A DNA stretch of 64,000 bases from Heterodera schachtii (lineage: Eukaryota; Nematoda; Chromadorea; Rhabditida; Heteroderidae), in contig SIJG01000026.1 in NCBI GenBank assembly GCA_023374025.1, forward strand, positions 286,018-350,017, written 5' to 3'. The notes below the pieces were generated by a model. That model was not told the DNA's origin. It saw nothing but the letters and a program-made list of their open reading frames with translations, and made no database searches. Positions 36,479 through 46,361 of this stretch are shown here, piece by piece (within the stretch, counting starts at the first letter, position 1; every line of letters begins with the position of its first letter). Position numbers and translations under genes: made by a program.

Positions 36479-37896
36479 ATGTGCTCAGCTAATTGCGACA
36501 AAATGGACCAAAGACCTTTAAGGAAAATGTGAGGAAATTAAATTTAAAGTTTCCGGTCTCTAGACAGGGCTGAGGCTTCCCTGGCACGCTCATCTGAGAG
36601 CCGAGGTTTAATTATATTTTCACAATTTCAGTTGGGTGTGCAACGACGTTTTGATGGATATTCTGCCCTTTTTTGACCTTCCTCAACTCGGACTCAAATT
36701 GGCAATTCTTTCGCCACGTTTCAATGCGCTGGTGGACACGCATTTTGCTGGCAAATCAGAATTGACAATTTGGAGACATATCCGAATTCACAAGGAATTA
36801 GCAGGACCAAAAGCGACATTGTCTGTCCGAACTGATGGCGATGATGTGGAATTTCCTTGGCCCGACCGTCCGTTGCCGAACAAAATTCGCATTCAATTCA
36901 TTCGGATTGAGTAATATTATATTCAACATAATTTTTTGTGTGTATTATTTTTGTGCCCCCTTTTCAGGTACATTGACCATTCCGTCATCGAATTGCTCCG
37001 CTCCAATCAGCAAATCTTCGACAAAGGCACAAATTTATATTTGAATTTATGTTCATACAAAGCCGAAAGCAATGTCCAGCCAATTTGGGATGTTTTTGTC
37101 CATCAAATTTGGCCCATTTTTACGACGACAAATGTCCATCATTTGGCCTTTAGCAATGCTGATCATTTGGACGCTTTGCTTCGTCTCACATCGCCGACAA
37201 TTCTCTCCGATATGAACATTAATTCAATCGAATCTGGTCGTCTGTTCCCCGATGCAATTGGTGACGATGATGGGCCAAATGCAACTTCTCTTGGCCAAGT
37301 TTTGTCAAAATGGTTACACATTCCGAGAACAGATGGTCAACCGAAGAAATTGCGGTGCGCTTCCACTTTGTTACCGCCACCAAACATCGAATGGATCAAC
37401 AGCTTCAAAGAGGTGTGACCAAACTTTCGTTAAACGACTGACTAATTGATTTGCGTTTCCCATTGTTTAGACATTTCTCCATGCCACCGTTTCTGTCAGT
37501 TACCAAATGAATTACTTATTGAGAAGTTCAACGCAAATTGAGCCATTTGACTTGGTGAATGAACGGACCAAAGAAAATTTGTCATTGATAAAAGTGCCAA
37601 ACAATACTAGCAAATGGGTGTTGAAGCGTTGGCCAATTGGAGAAACGGCGGCGATTCAATGGGAAAACTGCGAAAATTTTGATGCAAATTTTAACAATGT
37701 CCAATTTTTGCTTGATATTGACAATAAATGCATTGGGTGAGCAATAAAAAAAAACATTTGAATTCTTTAAATAATTCAAAATTACACTTAATTATTTAGG
37801 CCATTGTCGCCACCATCGGAAGAAGAAAAAGAAGGTCAAAGCAACGATGAAATGTTCTCGACGACTTCCGGGCCCAATGATCAGCGGAATGAGTGA
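36479..37896 (+). CDS. F-box-like family protein, intact copy (378 residues)
   Basis: Inferred exons are 36,479-36,528, 36,632-36,910, 36,968-37,412, 37,471-37,736 and 37,800-37,896. All introns are GT..AG, phases match (2, 0, 0 and 2 types) and no stop intervenes; coding length is 1137 nt. Exon 1 encodes MCSANCDKMDQRPLRK. Residues about 18-60 look like an F-box (VCNDVLMDILPFFDLPQLGL then RFNALVDTHF). The rest is a family-specific region (ELTIWRHIRIHKELAG, IELLRSNQQIFDKGTNLYL, IWDVFVHQIWPIF, KWVLKRWPIGETAAIQW) and a hydrophilic tail (PLSPPSEEEKEGQ). F-box proteins normally join substrates to Skp1-Cullin1 ligases; for this family that is inference from the N-terminal motif. Large families of this type are known to me from cyst nematodes. 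Exon 1 and the TATA box support an active gene. Confidence 0.8.
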
Positions 37897-38276
37897 TTAT
37901 TTGTAAAAATGTCTAATTGTGCGGAAGTGAATTAATTATATTTGTGAAATTGTCGGTGATCTCAATAATGGAAACGGATTTTTTGATGCTCATTTTCATT
38001 TATTTTCTCTCATCAGAAATGCTCTCGCTCACTTTCATTTGTTGATTATTTCGTTCGAATATATAAATATGTTATTTATTCGTTGTTTGTTTTTTGTGGG
38101 AATTTTTCCGGATTTGAAGGTTCAAGAAAATATGTCTGACAAAAAAGTGCGAACATCTAAAACATGGATTTTTAAAGAAAATACCCAAAATAAGGATTTC
38201 TAAGGGCGATAAAACGCACAATTTTCGGCTCTATTGTGGTTTGTGTCCCATAAATTATTTTAAAAAATTACAATTT
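37897..38276. other. 3' flank of the intact F-box-like gene
   Basis: GAATTAATTA..TTTGTGAAAT and AAACGGATTT..TGATGCTCATTTT are shared with the 3' flank of copy 2 (35,625-35,710), so the duplicated unit includes this flank. No gene is seen. Confidence 0.55.
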
Positions 38277-38700
38277 TTAAAGAGTCGGGTAAGAACACCT
38301 TTCCTTAAGTTTTCGTTGTCCCTGATCACGAATCCGGCATCCATTTCGACCCATTTCGGACCCGAATTCAAATAAAAAGTCAAAAACTAAATTTTCAATA
38401 AAATTCACATTTATTGCACAAAATGCAGAGCAACGGACAAAAGCAAACAGATTTGGAATTGGAGAGGCGGTCGACAGCCAATGAACTGCCATTTCTTGGC
38501 ATTGAATAGATTATGTGCAATAAGTTTGAATATTGTTTGTTGACTCGAAATCAGTGAAAATCAATTTTGGAAATTTTTTTTGCAGATGTTTGAATTCGGG
38601 TTCGAGATTCGAAAAAGCACGATTCTGAGTTCAGATTTGTGATCAGCGACCCCGAAAACCTAAGGAAAGGTGTTGTACCCGACTTTAAAAACTGTAATTT
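38277..38700. mobile_element. Foldback element of the GAATTCGGG family
   Basis: The left arm (AAAGAGTCGGGTAAGAACAC CTTTCC to GGACCCGAATTC) and right arm (GAATTCGGGTTCG to GGAAAGGTGTTGTACCCGAC TTT) are inverted over about 105 bp. This is the most complete copy of the family and shows that the scattered fragments derive from a foldback or MITE. No target duplication is certain. Confidence 0.7.
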
Positions 38701-39254
38701 ATTCAAAAAATTTATGGGAGACAGACAAACCATAATAGAGCCAAAATTTCGAACAAAAAACATATTTTTCGTGCATTTCCCATCATTTAAAGCCGCAGAA
38801 AAAATAAATAAAAACTTAAAAGCTGATCCATAGTAATAGAAAAATTCAGAACAATTGTCTTACAATATCCTTTTTTAAATAATAATCAACTCAAAAAAAA
38901 ATTTAGTTGCCGGAGGAATGCCGGAATTCCAGTTTCTAACTCATTGTTTCACTTTCTGCGAACATTTATTTTTTTACAAAAAGAAATTGATGAGAGAAAT
39001 AAAATTTCAAAAAGTCATTCCGTTTTATGCAGGGTGCGGATGGATTGGCTTGGCTTAATAAGTAGAACTAGGATTTTGTTGTTGTTTTTTTTGCTATTAT
39101 GCTACTAAGTCTTTTAAAAAAATTAATTTAAATTTACTTTAAAAAGAATAGTGTTTTCGCTCCTGTGGCCTAATGTTAAGAAATGCACGAAAACATATTT
39201 TTGTCCGAAATTATTTCGTTTTAAAGTCCATAAATATAAAAATATATTAAATGA

Positions 39255-39500
39255 TTTTTTTTCGGGAAAACTTCCGATCTTTGGGGGGGGGGGGGGGGGT
39301 TAAAAGCCCAATTTAGCTGATGGGGGTCGTTCTAATAGAGGTTTTTATGAAAAATGACAAAATAGGGGCTTAAATGCAAAATATGGATAAATATTGACAT
39401 AAACGCAAAAGATGGATATAGAATCCATCAGAGAAGCTTCAAATTAAGCTAAAAACAAGTGGGTTTCCATATAATTAGACTCCTAGTGAACACATTTTTG
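39255..39500. repeat. Partial copy of the TAGGGCAT element with a poly-G run
   Basis: TTTAGCTGATGGGGGTCGTT and ATGGATATAGAATCC onward match the right half of the element at 40,020-40,581. A run of about 17 G lies at 39,283-39,299. Confidence 0.6.
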
Positions 39501-39574
39501 TTCAGCAACTGATTTGTTTCCGTTTCCCATTGTTTAGGCATTTCTCCGTGCCATCACTTCAGTCAGCTATAAAA

Positions 39575-40646
39575 CAGGGCTTCCATCGAAAATTATTCCA
39601 AATCAGAACATCAGGCCCAAAAAATCAGATTTTGGGGTCGAAAATCAGAACATTTTGCAAAATTGCTTTAAAACAGTTATTTTTACAATTTATTCGATCA
39701 AAAATGTATCAAATATTTGCATTCGGGATCAAAAATCAGATTTTTAACAATTTTTTTTTGCGGCGCATTTTTCCAAAAAATTTTGGGAAATGGGTGGGCG
39801 AGGGGTGAGGGCCCGGCGGTGCCGATAGGCGCCGCCGGAATTTTTTTTTTTGTAATTTAGTTCTGATTTGTTGACAGATTTTCACCAAAAAAGGCCAAAT
39901 TTGCAATTAAAAGCCAAGCGACGCCTTTTTTTCGCTTTTAAAAACGCTTAATTTTGCCACAAATCTTATATTTTCTTATAAAATAGTGACATTATGCCAC
40001 AAAAATTCAAAATTATGAGTAGGGCATCCAAAAATATGGATATAAAATCGCGAAATATGGCCATTAAATATGGACAACAAATCGCAAAATATGGACATAA
40101 AATTGCTAAAATCTCAAAATATGGACATAAAATTGCAAAATATGGACATAAATTTTTCCAAATTTAGGGTATACTTTCTCAAAATTTTTACGAAAAATCA
40201 ACCAAATTTTCGCTTTTTTCTTATTTTTGACATAAATTTATCAATTTTGAAATTTATACAATAGTTTCGATAAAATTTTGACAAAAAAGTTTTTCTGAAA
40301 AATTTTCCGGTCTTTCGGGTCAAAATCCCAATTTAGCTGATAGGGGCCGTTCTAATAGAGATTTTTTGAAAAAATGCCAAAATATGGACATAAAATATGG
40401 ATAAAAATGCCAAAATATGGAAATATGGACATAAAGCGTGAAATATGGAAAAATATGGAAAAATGGATATAGAAATCCTTCCTAGAAGCTTCAAACCAAG
40501 CTAAAAACATGTTTTTCGTGCGTTTCAGACCTCCCACAGTTCAGGTAAAAAATATGGATTTCCATATAATTTCATGCCCTAATTATGAGTAAGTTTGAGA
40601 AATCAGAACAAACATTTCTGATAAATCAGAACAAATGGAAGCCCTG
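39575..40646. mobile_element. 1072-bp hAT-like element inserted in F-box-like copy 4
   Basis: The ends are CAGGGCTTCCATC and the complement of AATGGAAGCCCTG. CTATAAAA flanks both sides (39,567-39,574 and 40,647-40,654). Interior sequences near both ends repeat AATCAGAACA. It contains the GTGCCGATAGGCGCCGCCGG hairpin and a second nested element; no transposase. Confidence 0.93.
40020..40581. mobile_element. 562-bp TAGGGCAT hAT-like element nested in the previous one
   Basis: The ends are TAGGGCATCC and the complement of TTTCATGCCCTA. ATTATGAG flanks both sides (40,012-40,019 and 40,582-40,589). The interior is made of ATATGGACATAAA-type repeats. Confidence 0.93.
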
Positions 40647-41295
40647 CTATAAAATGAGTTTTCAACTCTTCAGTTCAACCAACACCAATTGAGCCTTTTG
40701 AATTGGTCAACGCGAACGAACCAATGAAAAGCTGACATTGGAGGAAGTGTTAGGCCTTCCGACCAATTGGTTGATGAAGCGATGCACAATTTTTGGTCGG
40801 ACGGCAGCGGTTCAATTGAAAAACGAAAATTCGGATGACAATTGGGACTTTGTCCATTTTGTGCTTAATGATGACAAAATGTGCATTGGGTGATCAGCAG
40901 GAAAGCATTCGATTTTGTCTAGTAATTCTAATTATTTTTTGAACATTTTGCCAAATGTTCTGTCTGTGATAAAAGAAATTAGAAAATGCAGGTAAGATTA
41001 AGAAATAACATGCTATAAAATTGCAATAAATTTCCAATTTTTTCCTCTGCCTGTGTTGCTTGTTGTGATGGACTTTCAAAAATGCCGTATTTAAGACAAA
41101 ATGCAACGTGTAAAATATTTGCGTAATATTTAAAAGTTGGACTTTAATTACAGTAATTATTCCAAATTCGATGGCGCCGAACAGTTCAAAAAATACATTT
41201 TATGCCAATTAGTTCATGAAAAAAACAACAAAAACAGAAAATTAACGAAAAATGTAAAATAAAATGGAAAATCTCAAAAGCAGCCTATCAAGCAA

Positions 41296-41867
41296 TCATC
41301 AATAGTTTGAATAAGCGTTTGACAATTCACAAGGATTATCTTCATCTCGCCATGAACATATTTGAGGAGAACGCTCATCGCAATCTTTCGCATTCAGAAG
41401 AGTTTCACACTCATTACGCCAAGCTAAAAGACAAAAAAAGTATTTAAAATTCTTGATGAAAAATGCGGATCCCGCAGCGGGATTGGAACTCAAAATTCTT
41501 TGCGGGACGGGATCCCGTGGGACTAATCCCGTAAATCCCGCATTTTTCGAAAAATGCGGGATTGCTGACTGGGATCCCGCAAAATCCCGCGCCGGTCTCT
41601 ATGTGTAACCTCCTGTGTTTGGGTCGGGCGCATTATTAAGATGTTTAACTTCACATTTAGCTCTTTCCATTCACATAAACGTCGATTGCATTTGCTTTTT
41701 TTGTCCTCCTGATCAATTATTTGTTGACTTATACCATTACAATAATTTGCCCATTTGACTACACGAGTTAAGCCAAAACAATTTCCCGCATTTACACCAG
41801 CAGAATCGGGACGGAATGCCAAAAGCAAAACGAAGAGGCAGAAGAGAATAGGCAGAAACATTTGCAA
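41296..41867 (-). CDS. Small secreted cysteine-rich protein, two exons
   Basis: Exon 1 starts at ATG 41,867-41,865 and encodes a clear signal peptide (MQMFLPILFCLFVLLLAF, then RPDSAG). Four Cys follow, at residues 30, 43, 60 and 65 (KCNRRLCEW), up to a GTGAAG donor after 41,655. Exon 2 (41,423-41,296) follows a T-rich TTTTAG acceptor and adds four Cys (RNECETLLNAKDC, QICSWRDEDNPC) to the stop, giving eight in the mature part. The motif C..C-x-W occurs in both exons, suggesting an internal duplication. The obvious donor is phase 0 while exon 2 needs phase 1, so the junction is uncertain or mutated. GC-rich GGGATCCCG repeat DNA lies in the intron. Plant-parasitic nematodes secrete many small Cys-rich proteins, some as effectors; that role is only a possibility here. 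Confidence 0.6.
41455..41605. repeat. GGGATCCCGC repeat in the intron of the secreted protein gene
   Basis: Several GCGGGAT / ATCCCGC blocks in both orientations fill the intron, related in style to the GGGACCGGG elements. Ends and target duplication are unclear. Confidence 0.55.
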
Positions 41868-41949
41868 AACTTATATTAAAAAATTCTTAATTTCCTATTA
41901 AACATCAATTAAAGAAATTTATTTGTACATTCATTTCAATATTGATAAG

Positions 41950-42595
41950 TAGGGTTATAAATTATATGATTTTGCATATTTTTTCTGCGCATATGCTATA
42001 AAGAAAGGGGTTCAAAAATAGCATTTCTACGTTAAAATTTTTTAATTTGCTGAAGGTTTTTAGTGCATATAAAAGCATATTTAGGGGGTTTTCGAAAATA
42101 AATGCATATTTTGCAATTTTTATATTTTTAGAGCATATTTCGGTCATTTTTGGCAAATTTTCATAACAAAAATACAATAAAAGCGAAAAATACACCCCAA
42201 AGGATCGACCTTTTTGGGAATTTTTTTAAAACATCCTAAAAATCTAAAAATTTTTAACTTTTTGTAAGAGCTTTTGGAAAAAAAATTTATTTGTATAAAA
42301 ATGTAATTTTGTTTTAGCATATAATAAAAATATAAAAACTTGAAATTCAATATTTTTTCAATTGTCTACTTTTTAGCCCTTTTTTTGGTGTTTTAAAGTC
42401 AATTCTTAATTTATAGACAATTTTTGGCATTTTTTAAGGGTTAAAAGCCATTTTTAGCAGTTTTTAAGGCATATTTTAGTGCATATTTGTGCATTTTTCG
42501 GGTTTTTAGGGCATATTTGGAGGATTTTAGTGCATATTTTATGCGCATATTTGGCATTTTTTAGTGCATACAACTTATAACCCTATTGATAAGAA
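41950..42595. mobile_element. 646-bp TAGGGTTATAA hAT-like element
   Basis: The ends are TAGGGTTATAAATT and the complement of CAACTTATAACCCTA. TTGATAAG flanks both sides (41,942-41,949 and 42,596-42,603). The interior is rich in TTTAGTGCATATTT repeats. No transposase. Confidence 0.93.
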
Positions 42596-42821
42596 TTTCC
42601 AAAAAGCTAAAATGAAGAAAGCATAGTGACGAAGCGAAAAAAAGGACGCCCTTTTTCTTGGCGAAAGACTCAAAGTAGGCTGTAGCCTTAATAATACTAT
42701 ATAAATTAACAACAAAAAGCCTGAATTTAATTCTTATGAAAAATCAGAAATAAATGGTAATAAAACACTAAAATGAACTAAATTAAAAGAATTAATGTTA
42801 ATTATGAAAGAATTTAAATAA

Positions 42822-42954
42822 GCTTTTCGTTTAACCATCAAATCGATTAATGAAAAGTTCAATGGAATGGCAAATGGATTAAAAATTACAAATTTATTAG
42901 CCAAACAATTGGAACGACGCCATAATTATTGGTCACCATCCCCTCCCCCCCTAA
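42822..42954 (+). CDS. Candidate terminal exon, unidentified
   Basis: After an AAATAAG acceptor-like site the frame reads FRLTIKSINEKFNGMANGLK and TNLLAKQLERRHNYW up to a stop at 42,952. The composition looks coding, but no partner exon was found. Confidence 0.25.
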
Positions 42955-43673
42955 ACTAGAAACCCATGAAATAGAAGCCCCTTTGAGGGGGGTTAATGAT
43001 AGAAGCTCCGGGGCTTTATTTTAGGAAATACGCATATGTATTTTTTATTCAAACAATTATTATTTTGGGCTTGCAATTCATTGGCATATTTTGAAAAATA
43101 TGGTGATTGTAGTGCGGCAATTGTAAGGCGGCAATCGGTGTATTTATGTGCCATTTTTCCATGTTGGCTAACGTGGCATTGTTTTGAACTTCCGAACAAA
43201 GGAAAGGCCAATAAAATTATGAAAAACGTAAAATGTGAAGAATTGTTGAATAAATTTAATGTGATAATTCATAATTATTATAAAAATATAAAAAATGGAA
43301 ATCATTATTGAATAATTTATTGTGATAGTTCAAAATTATTATAGAAATGTAAAAATAGGAAGGAAGATCTATTGAATAACTTTTATAATTATAATTCAAA
43401 TTATTATAGAATTGTACAAATGTGAAGAATATTATTCAATTTACGCCCTAAAAACTTTAAAATATTTCATTTGCAATTGAAATTTTTGTTTTTATGTGTT
43501 TTGCTACCTAAAATGTTAATAAGAAATTTTATTTGCCTAAGTAGTGTATGGACAACATTCTTAACATCATTCTTAACATGAACAAGAGGGTGGGCGGTTA
43601 ACAGACTAGGAATGTGACGTGGTGCTTAAAATGAAATTTGAGAAAAATACAATTTTGTATATTTAAATATACC
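42955..43673. other. Interval with overlapping short frames, no confident gene
   Basis: Frames at 43,036-43,311 (+) and 43,211-42,993 (-) overlap; either could be a remnant (both contain several Cys) but neither has a recognisable family. The rest is AT-rich. Confidence 0.3.
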
Positions 43674-43983
43674 GATTCAATTCCTCCTATAGGGACTATA
43701 AAAAGTTTCTGATAAATATCCATGTATAATTCGGTTCCGGCGGTAAGGTGTATAAAATATTTCATTACGATTATTATCATTTTTGTCTTTGGTAGACTTT
43801 TCTGGAGGATTCAAATAATGTATAGCCACTGACACAAGGTTTTTAAATAAGTCATCAATTTCTGTACGAAATTTTCTCAACTGCTTCCAATATTTATAAC
43901 AGGTTGCCATACTGTGTTTTGAAGAGTTCTCATTTTCCTGACATTTTTGAATGTTTTTATATTTTAAACAATTCTCAAACTCA
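43674..43983 (-). CDS. Hypothetical protein fragment running into an assembly gap
   Basis: The minus-strand frame from the gap reads NCLKYKNIQKCQENENSSKH, then CYKYWKQLRKFRTEIDDLF, and ends with two related segments, EIFYTPYRRN and ETFYSPYRRN. It is hydrophilic with three Cys. The start is lost in the N run, and the family is unknown. Confidence 0.35.
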
Positions 43984-43993
43984 NNNNNNNNNN
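43984..43993. other. Assembly gap (10 N)
   Basis: Ten undetermined bases separate the minus-strand fragment from the plus-strand phosphatase fragment; their adjacency may not be real. Confidence 0.99.
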
Positions 43994-44018
43994 ATTTTAA
44001 AAGATAAAACATTTTCAG

Positions 44019-44182
44019 GTGAAATATCCATCAAACATTATGCTGCTGCGTGGAACCACGAATGTGCCGACAAAATTGACCTCCTTTGGAGCGACCCGTC
44101 ATCGCGCATCACAGGCGTAAGGCCAAATGTGCAGCGCAAGGCCGGCGACGGGGACATGGTGGAGCGTATTCGAGCGCTTAAA
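44019..44182 (+). pseudogene. PP1-like phosphatase exon fragment, deleted and frameshifted
   Basis: After a TTTTCAG acceptor the sequence matches exon 2 of the phosphatase at 47,709 (VKYPSN.MLLRG). One base is missing in the GGGAACCAC codons, so the GNHE metal-binding motif is split between frames. The sequence then jumps from HECA straight to DLLWSDPSSR, a motif about 70 residues further on in normal PP1 enzymes, so an internal segment is deleted. The tail (GDGDMVERIRALK) is unrelated to PP1. A GTGAG donor follows at 44,183. It cannot encode an active enzyme. Confidence 0.75.
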
Positions 44183-44640
44183 GTGAGTTTTTCTTACATC
44201 GTTTTTAGCTGGCTTTTGAACAAAAGTTCCCCTCTTATTGGAGGTTATTTTGTTGGCAAAATTAATTGGGGATAAACTGTAGTGAACGCCCCGTGAAAAA
44301 ATGGGTCAAATGATATACCAATCGATTCGTCTCGAGGAGCTAAGCAAGGAAAAATATGTCTCGAGTTGCGGAAATGCCAAAAAACCGGTTTTTGAACCGG
44401 TTCAAACTCGAAAAATTGAGAGATTTTGCACTCTAACTTTTTTTTTAAACGATCGAATCCCGACAAATTTGGTACCATTGAAAGCTCTTGACGAGCTTAA
44501 TCTAAAATCAGGAAATGAAGTCGAACCGACGCATGTTTTGGGTCCTGAAAATCGTTAAAACTATTTTTAAACCACTTGTCAGAAAATGGTAAAAGAACGT
44601 CAAATATAAAAGTTTGAATTTAGCTTATTGCGCTAAAAAA

Positions 44641-44830
44641 ACCGCCGCACACTCGACTACGGCGGCCAGTAGGTGGGGCGAGACTACGGGCTACGGAAGA
44701 AGTCCGCGCGTGATCCGCAGGCGGTTGACTGATTGGCGGGAGCCCTTCGGGCCCCCGCAGTCAACCGCCTGTGGCGCTCGTCAGACTTTTTCCTCCGCCC
44801 TCCGTCTCGCCCCACTACTTGCTCCGTCTT
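44641..44830. repeat. GC-rich foldback inside the Merlin element
   Basis: AGTAGGTGGGGCGAGAC to GCAGGCGGTTGACTG (44,668-44,731) is mirrored by CAGTCAACCGCCTG to GTCTCGCCCCACTACT (44,758-44,819), with an inner GGGAGCCCTTCGGGCCCCC stem-loop. It lies between the left terminal repeat and the transposase and is far more GC-rich than its surroundings. Confidence 0.85.
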
Positions 44831-45136
44831 CGCATGCTCCCTTTTGCGAGGTTTTGGCTAATTTTCCATTAATGAAGGGTGTTCGAGAATGCTGACACTT
44901 TTCCGTTTTTTGCCTACACCTCAAAATTTGAAATAAGGTAACATAAGGCGTGTAAAACGCGCGCCTCGCTGGTAATTTTATGCATAAAATGGAAAAAGGA
45001 GGGACATTGCCGCGCTAATTTATGCATAATAAACGGCAAAAGTACCTTTTGGCCATTAAAAACGGAGCGAATCTGCCATTGACCACTATTTTGTTCACCA
45101 ATTCCTTTCCCTCTCTCCCCAATTCCATAATAAAAA

Positions 45137-46167
45137 TGGATCACCGCTACAACTTAATAAAAATTGGAAAAGAAATTGTCCAAACTCCCGAACAAGCAAT
45201 TGAATGGGCAAAACGGCATGGTCTTTTGCCAACTGAACGGAAATGCCGGCGTTGCCGTCAGCCAATGACCCTTCGAACGGATCGCGGAATTGGATCTTTT
45301 CGTTGCAGACGCTGTGAAGGGCCACAATTTGCTTTAACGGATAACACTTGGTTGAGGGTGTTAACTCCAAGCTAATGGTGGCAAAGGGCATCCTACTGAC
45401 ATATGCTTTTGCTACAAAAATGTCTTATGAACAAGCAATTCGAGAATCAACTATTATGGAAACAGGGCAAATCACGAGTGAGCATACGGTATCTGATTGG
45501 TACTCGTACTGTAGGTTAGATTCCATGATTTGGGAGGGTTCAAAAACAAGATTTAAGGGAGTGCTGCACGATTCACTTGGATGGCCTCTATGAGAATTCT
45601 GGGCCGATGGGAGGCCCAGGAAGGGTGATAGAAATCGATGAGATGAAATTGGGACGAAGAAAATATGAAAGAGGCCGAGTAGTAGAGGGCAGCTGGATAT
45701 TGGGGATGATTGATCAGGAGAGCAGCGAAATACGTCTGGAGATTTGTCCCGAAAATAGACGCGATAGTGCAACTTTGTTGCGTTTAATTCAAAAACACGT
45801 GCGTCCAGATAGCACCTTGTTTACCGACTGTTGGCGCGGCTACACACATCTTGGACAAAACGGCTTTGAACATTGGTGCGTCAATCATCAGCTGCAGTTT
45901 GTCACAGAGGAGGGCGTGACAACAAACAAAATCGAATCACAGTGGAGACCATTGCGACAGCGTCTAGCCAGAGGCGGCGTGCAAGCCGAAAAATTGGCTG
46001 ATCATTTGTGTGAATTCTTATGGAGACGTGATTGTTTGAGACGAGAAGTCGACCCGTTCAATGAATTAATTTCGACCATCCGAAACCAATTCCTGGACAT
46101 TAATTGCATTATTTTGGTGGAAAAAAGCAATTTGTTAAGAAAATTGGCGTTATGCAATGTTTGTTAG
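45137..46167 (+). CDS. Merlin (IS1595/ISXO2-like) transposase, one intron, one frameshift
   Basis: The start MDHRYNLIKIGKE is followed by a four-Cys zinc ribbon (CRRCRQPM ... FRCRRC). One base is lost between 45,343 and 45,376 (near NTWL / EGVNSKLM), shifting the frame. The next part (LLTYAFATKMSYEQAIRES, VSDWYSYCR) leads to a 43-bp intron, 45,515-45,557 (GTTAGA..TTTAAG). Splicing it restores the frame to YENSGPMGGPGR. The catalytic DDE residues are visible: D in VIEIDEMKLGRRKYERG, D in LFTDCWRGY, and E in TNKIESQWRPLRQRL. The enzyme would excise and insert the element in the nucleus by binding its terminal repeats. With the frameshift this copy is inactive, though only one lesion is seen. 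Confidence 0.88.
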
Positions 46168-46361
46168 AGATGCAGAAAATGACGAAATAGTGTTAAAAAT
46201 GACAAAAAATGTCATGTTTTAGTCGGTTCAAAAACCGGTTTTTTGGCATTTCCGCAACTCGAGACATATTTTTCCGTGCTTAGCTCCTCGAGACGAATCG
46301 ATTGGTATATCATTTGACCCATTTTTTCACGGGGCGTTCACTACAGTTCACCCTTAATTGG

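Larger units (their letters stand above)
39530..40893 (+). pseudogene. F-box-like family gene, copy 4, split by nested elements
   Basis: Only the third exon survives. 39,537-39,574 matches its start (CATTTCTCCGTGCC) after the same CCATTGTTTAG acceptor. The exon is split by the hAT-like element and resumes at 40,655 to about 40,893 (TNEKLTLEEVLGLPTNWLM, RTAAVQLKNENSD, VLNDDKMCIG) with the usual GG|GTGA donor. Stops occur in the resumed part near NTN and AF. Exons 1, 2 and 4 are not visible. Confidence 0.75.
44270..46353 (+). mobile_element. Merlin-type DNA transposon, essentially complete
   Basis: Inverted repeats of about 130 bp (44,270-44,399 and 46,224-46,353) begin GGATAAACTGTAGTGAACGC and GGGTGAACTGTAGTGAACGC and differ at few positions. 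TTAATTGG occurs directly on both sides (44,262-44,269 and 46,354-46,361), an 8-bp target duplication. The interior encodes an IS1595/ISXO2-like transposase. Merlin is the eukaryotic superfamily related to bacterial IS1016, with 8-9 bp duplications. It lies between two PP1-like fragments. Confidence 0.93.

Noticed and set aside
44614..44895. 93-codon frame inside Merlin
   Set aside because: It translates the GC-rich foldback and has no match to transposon proteins.
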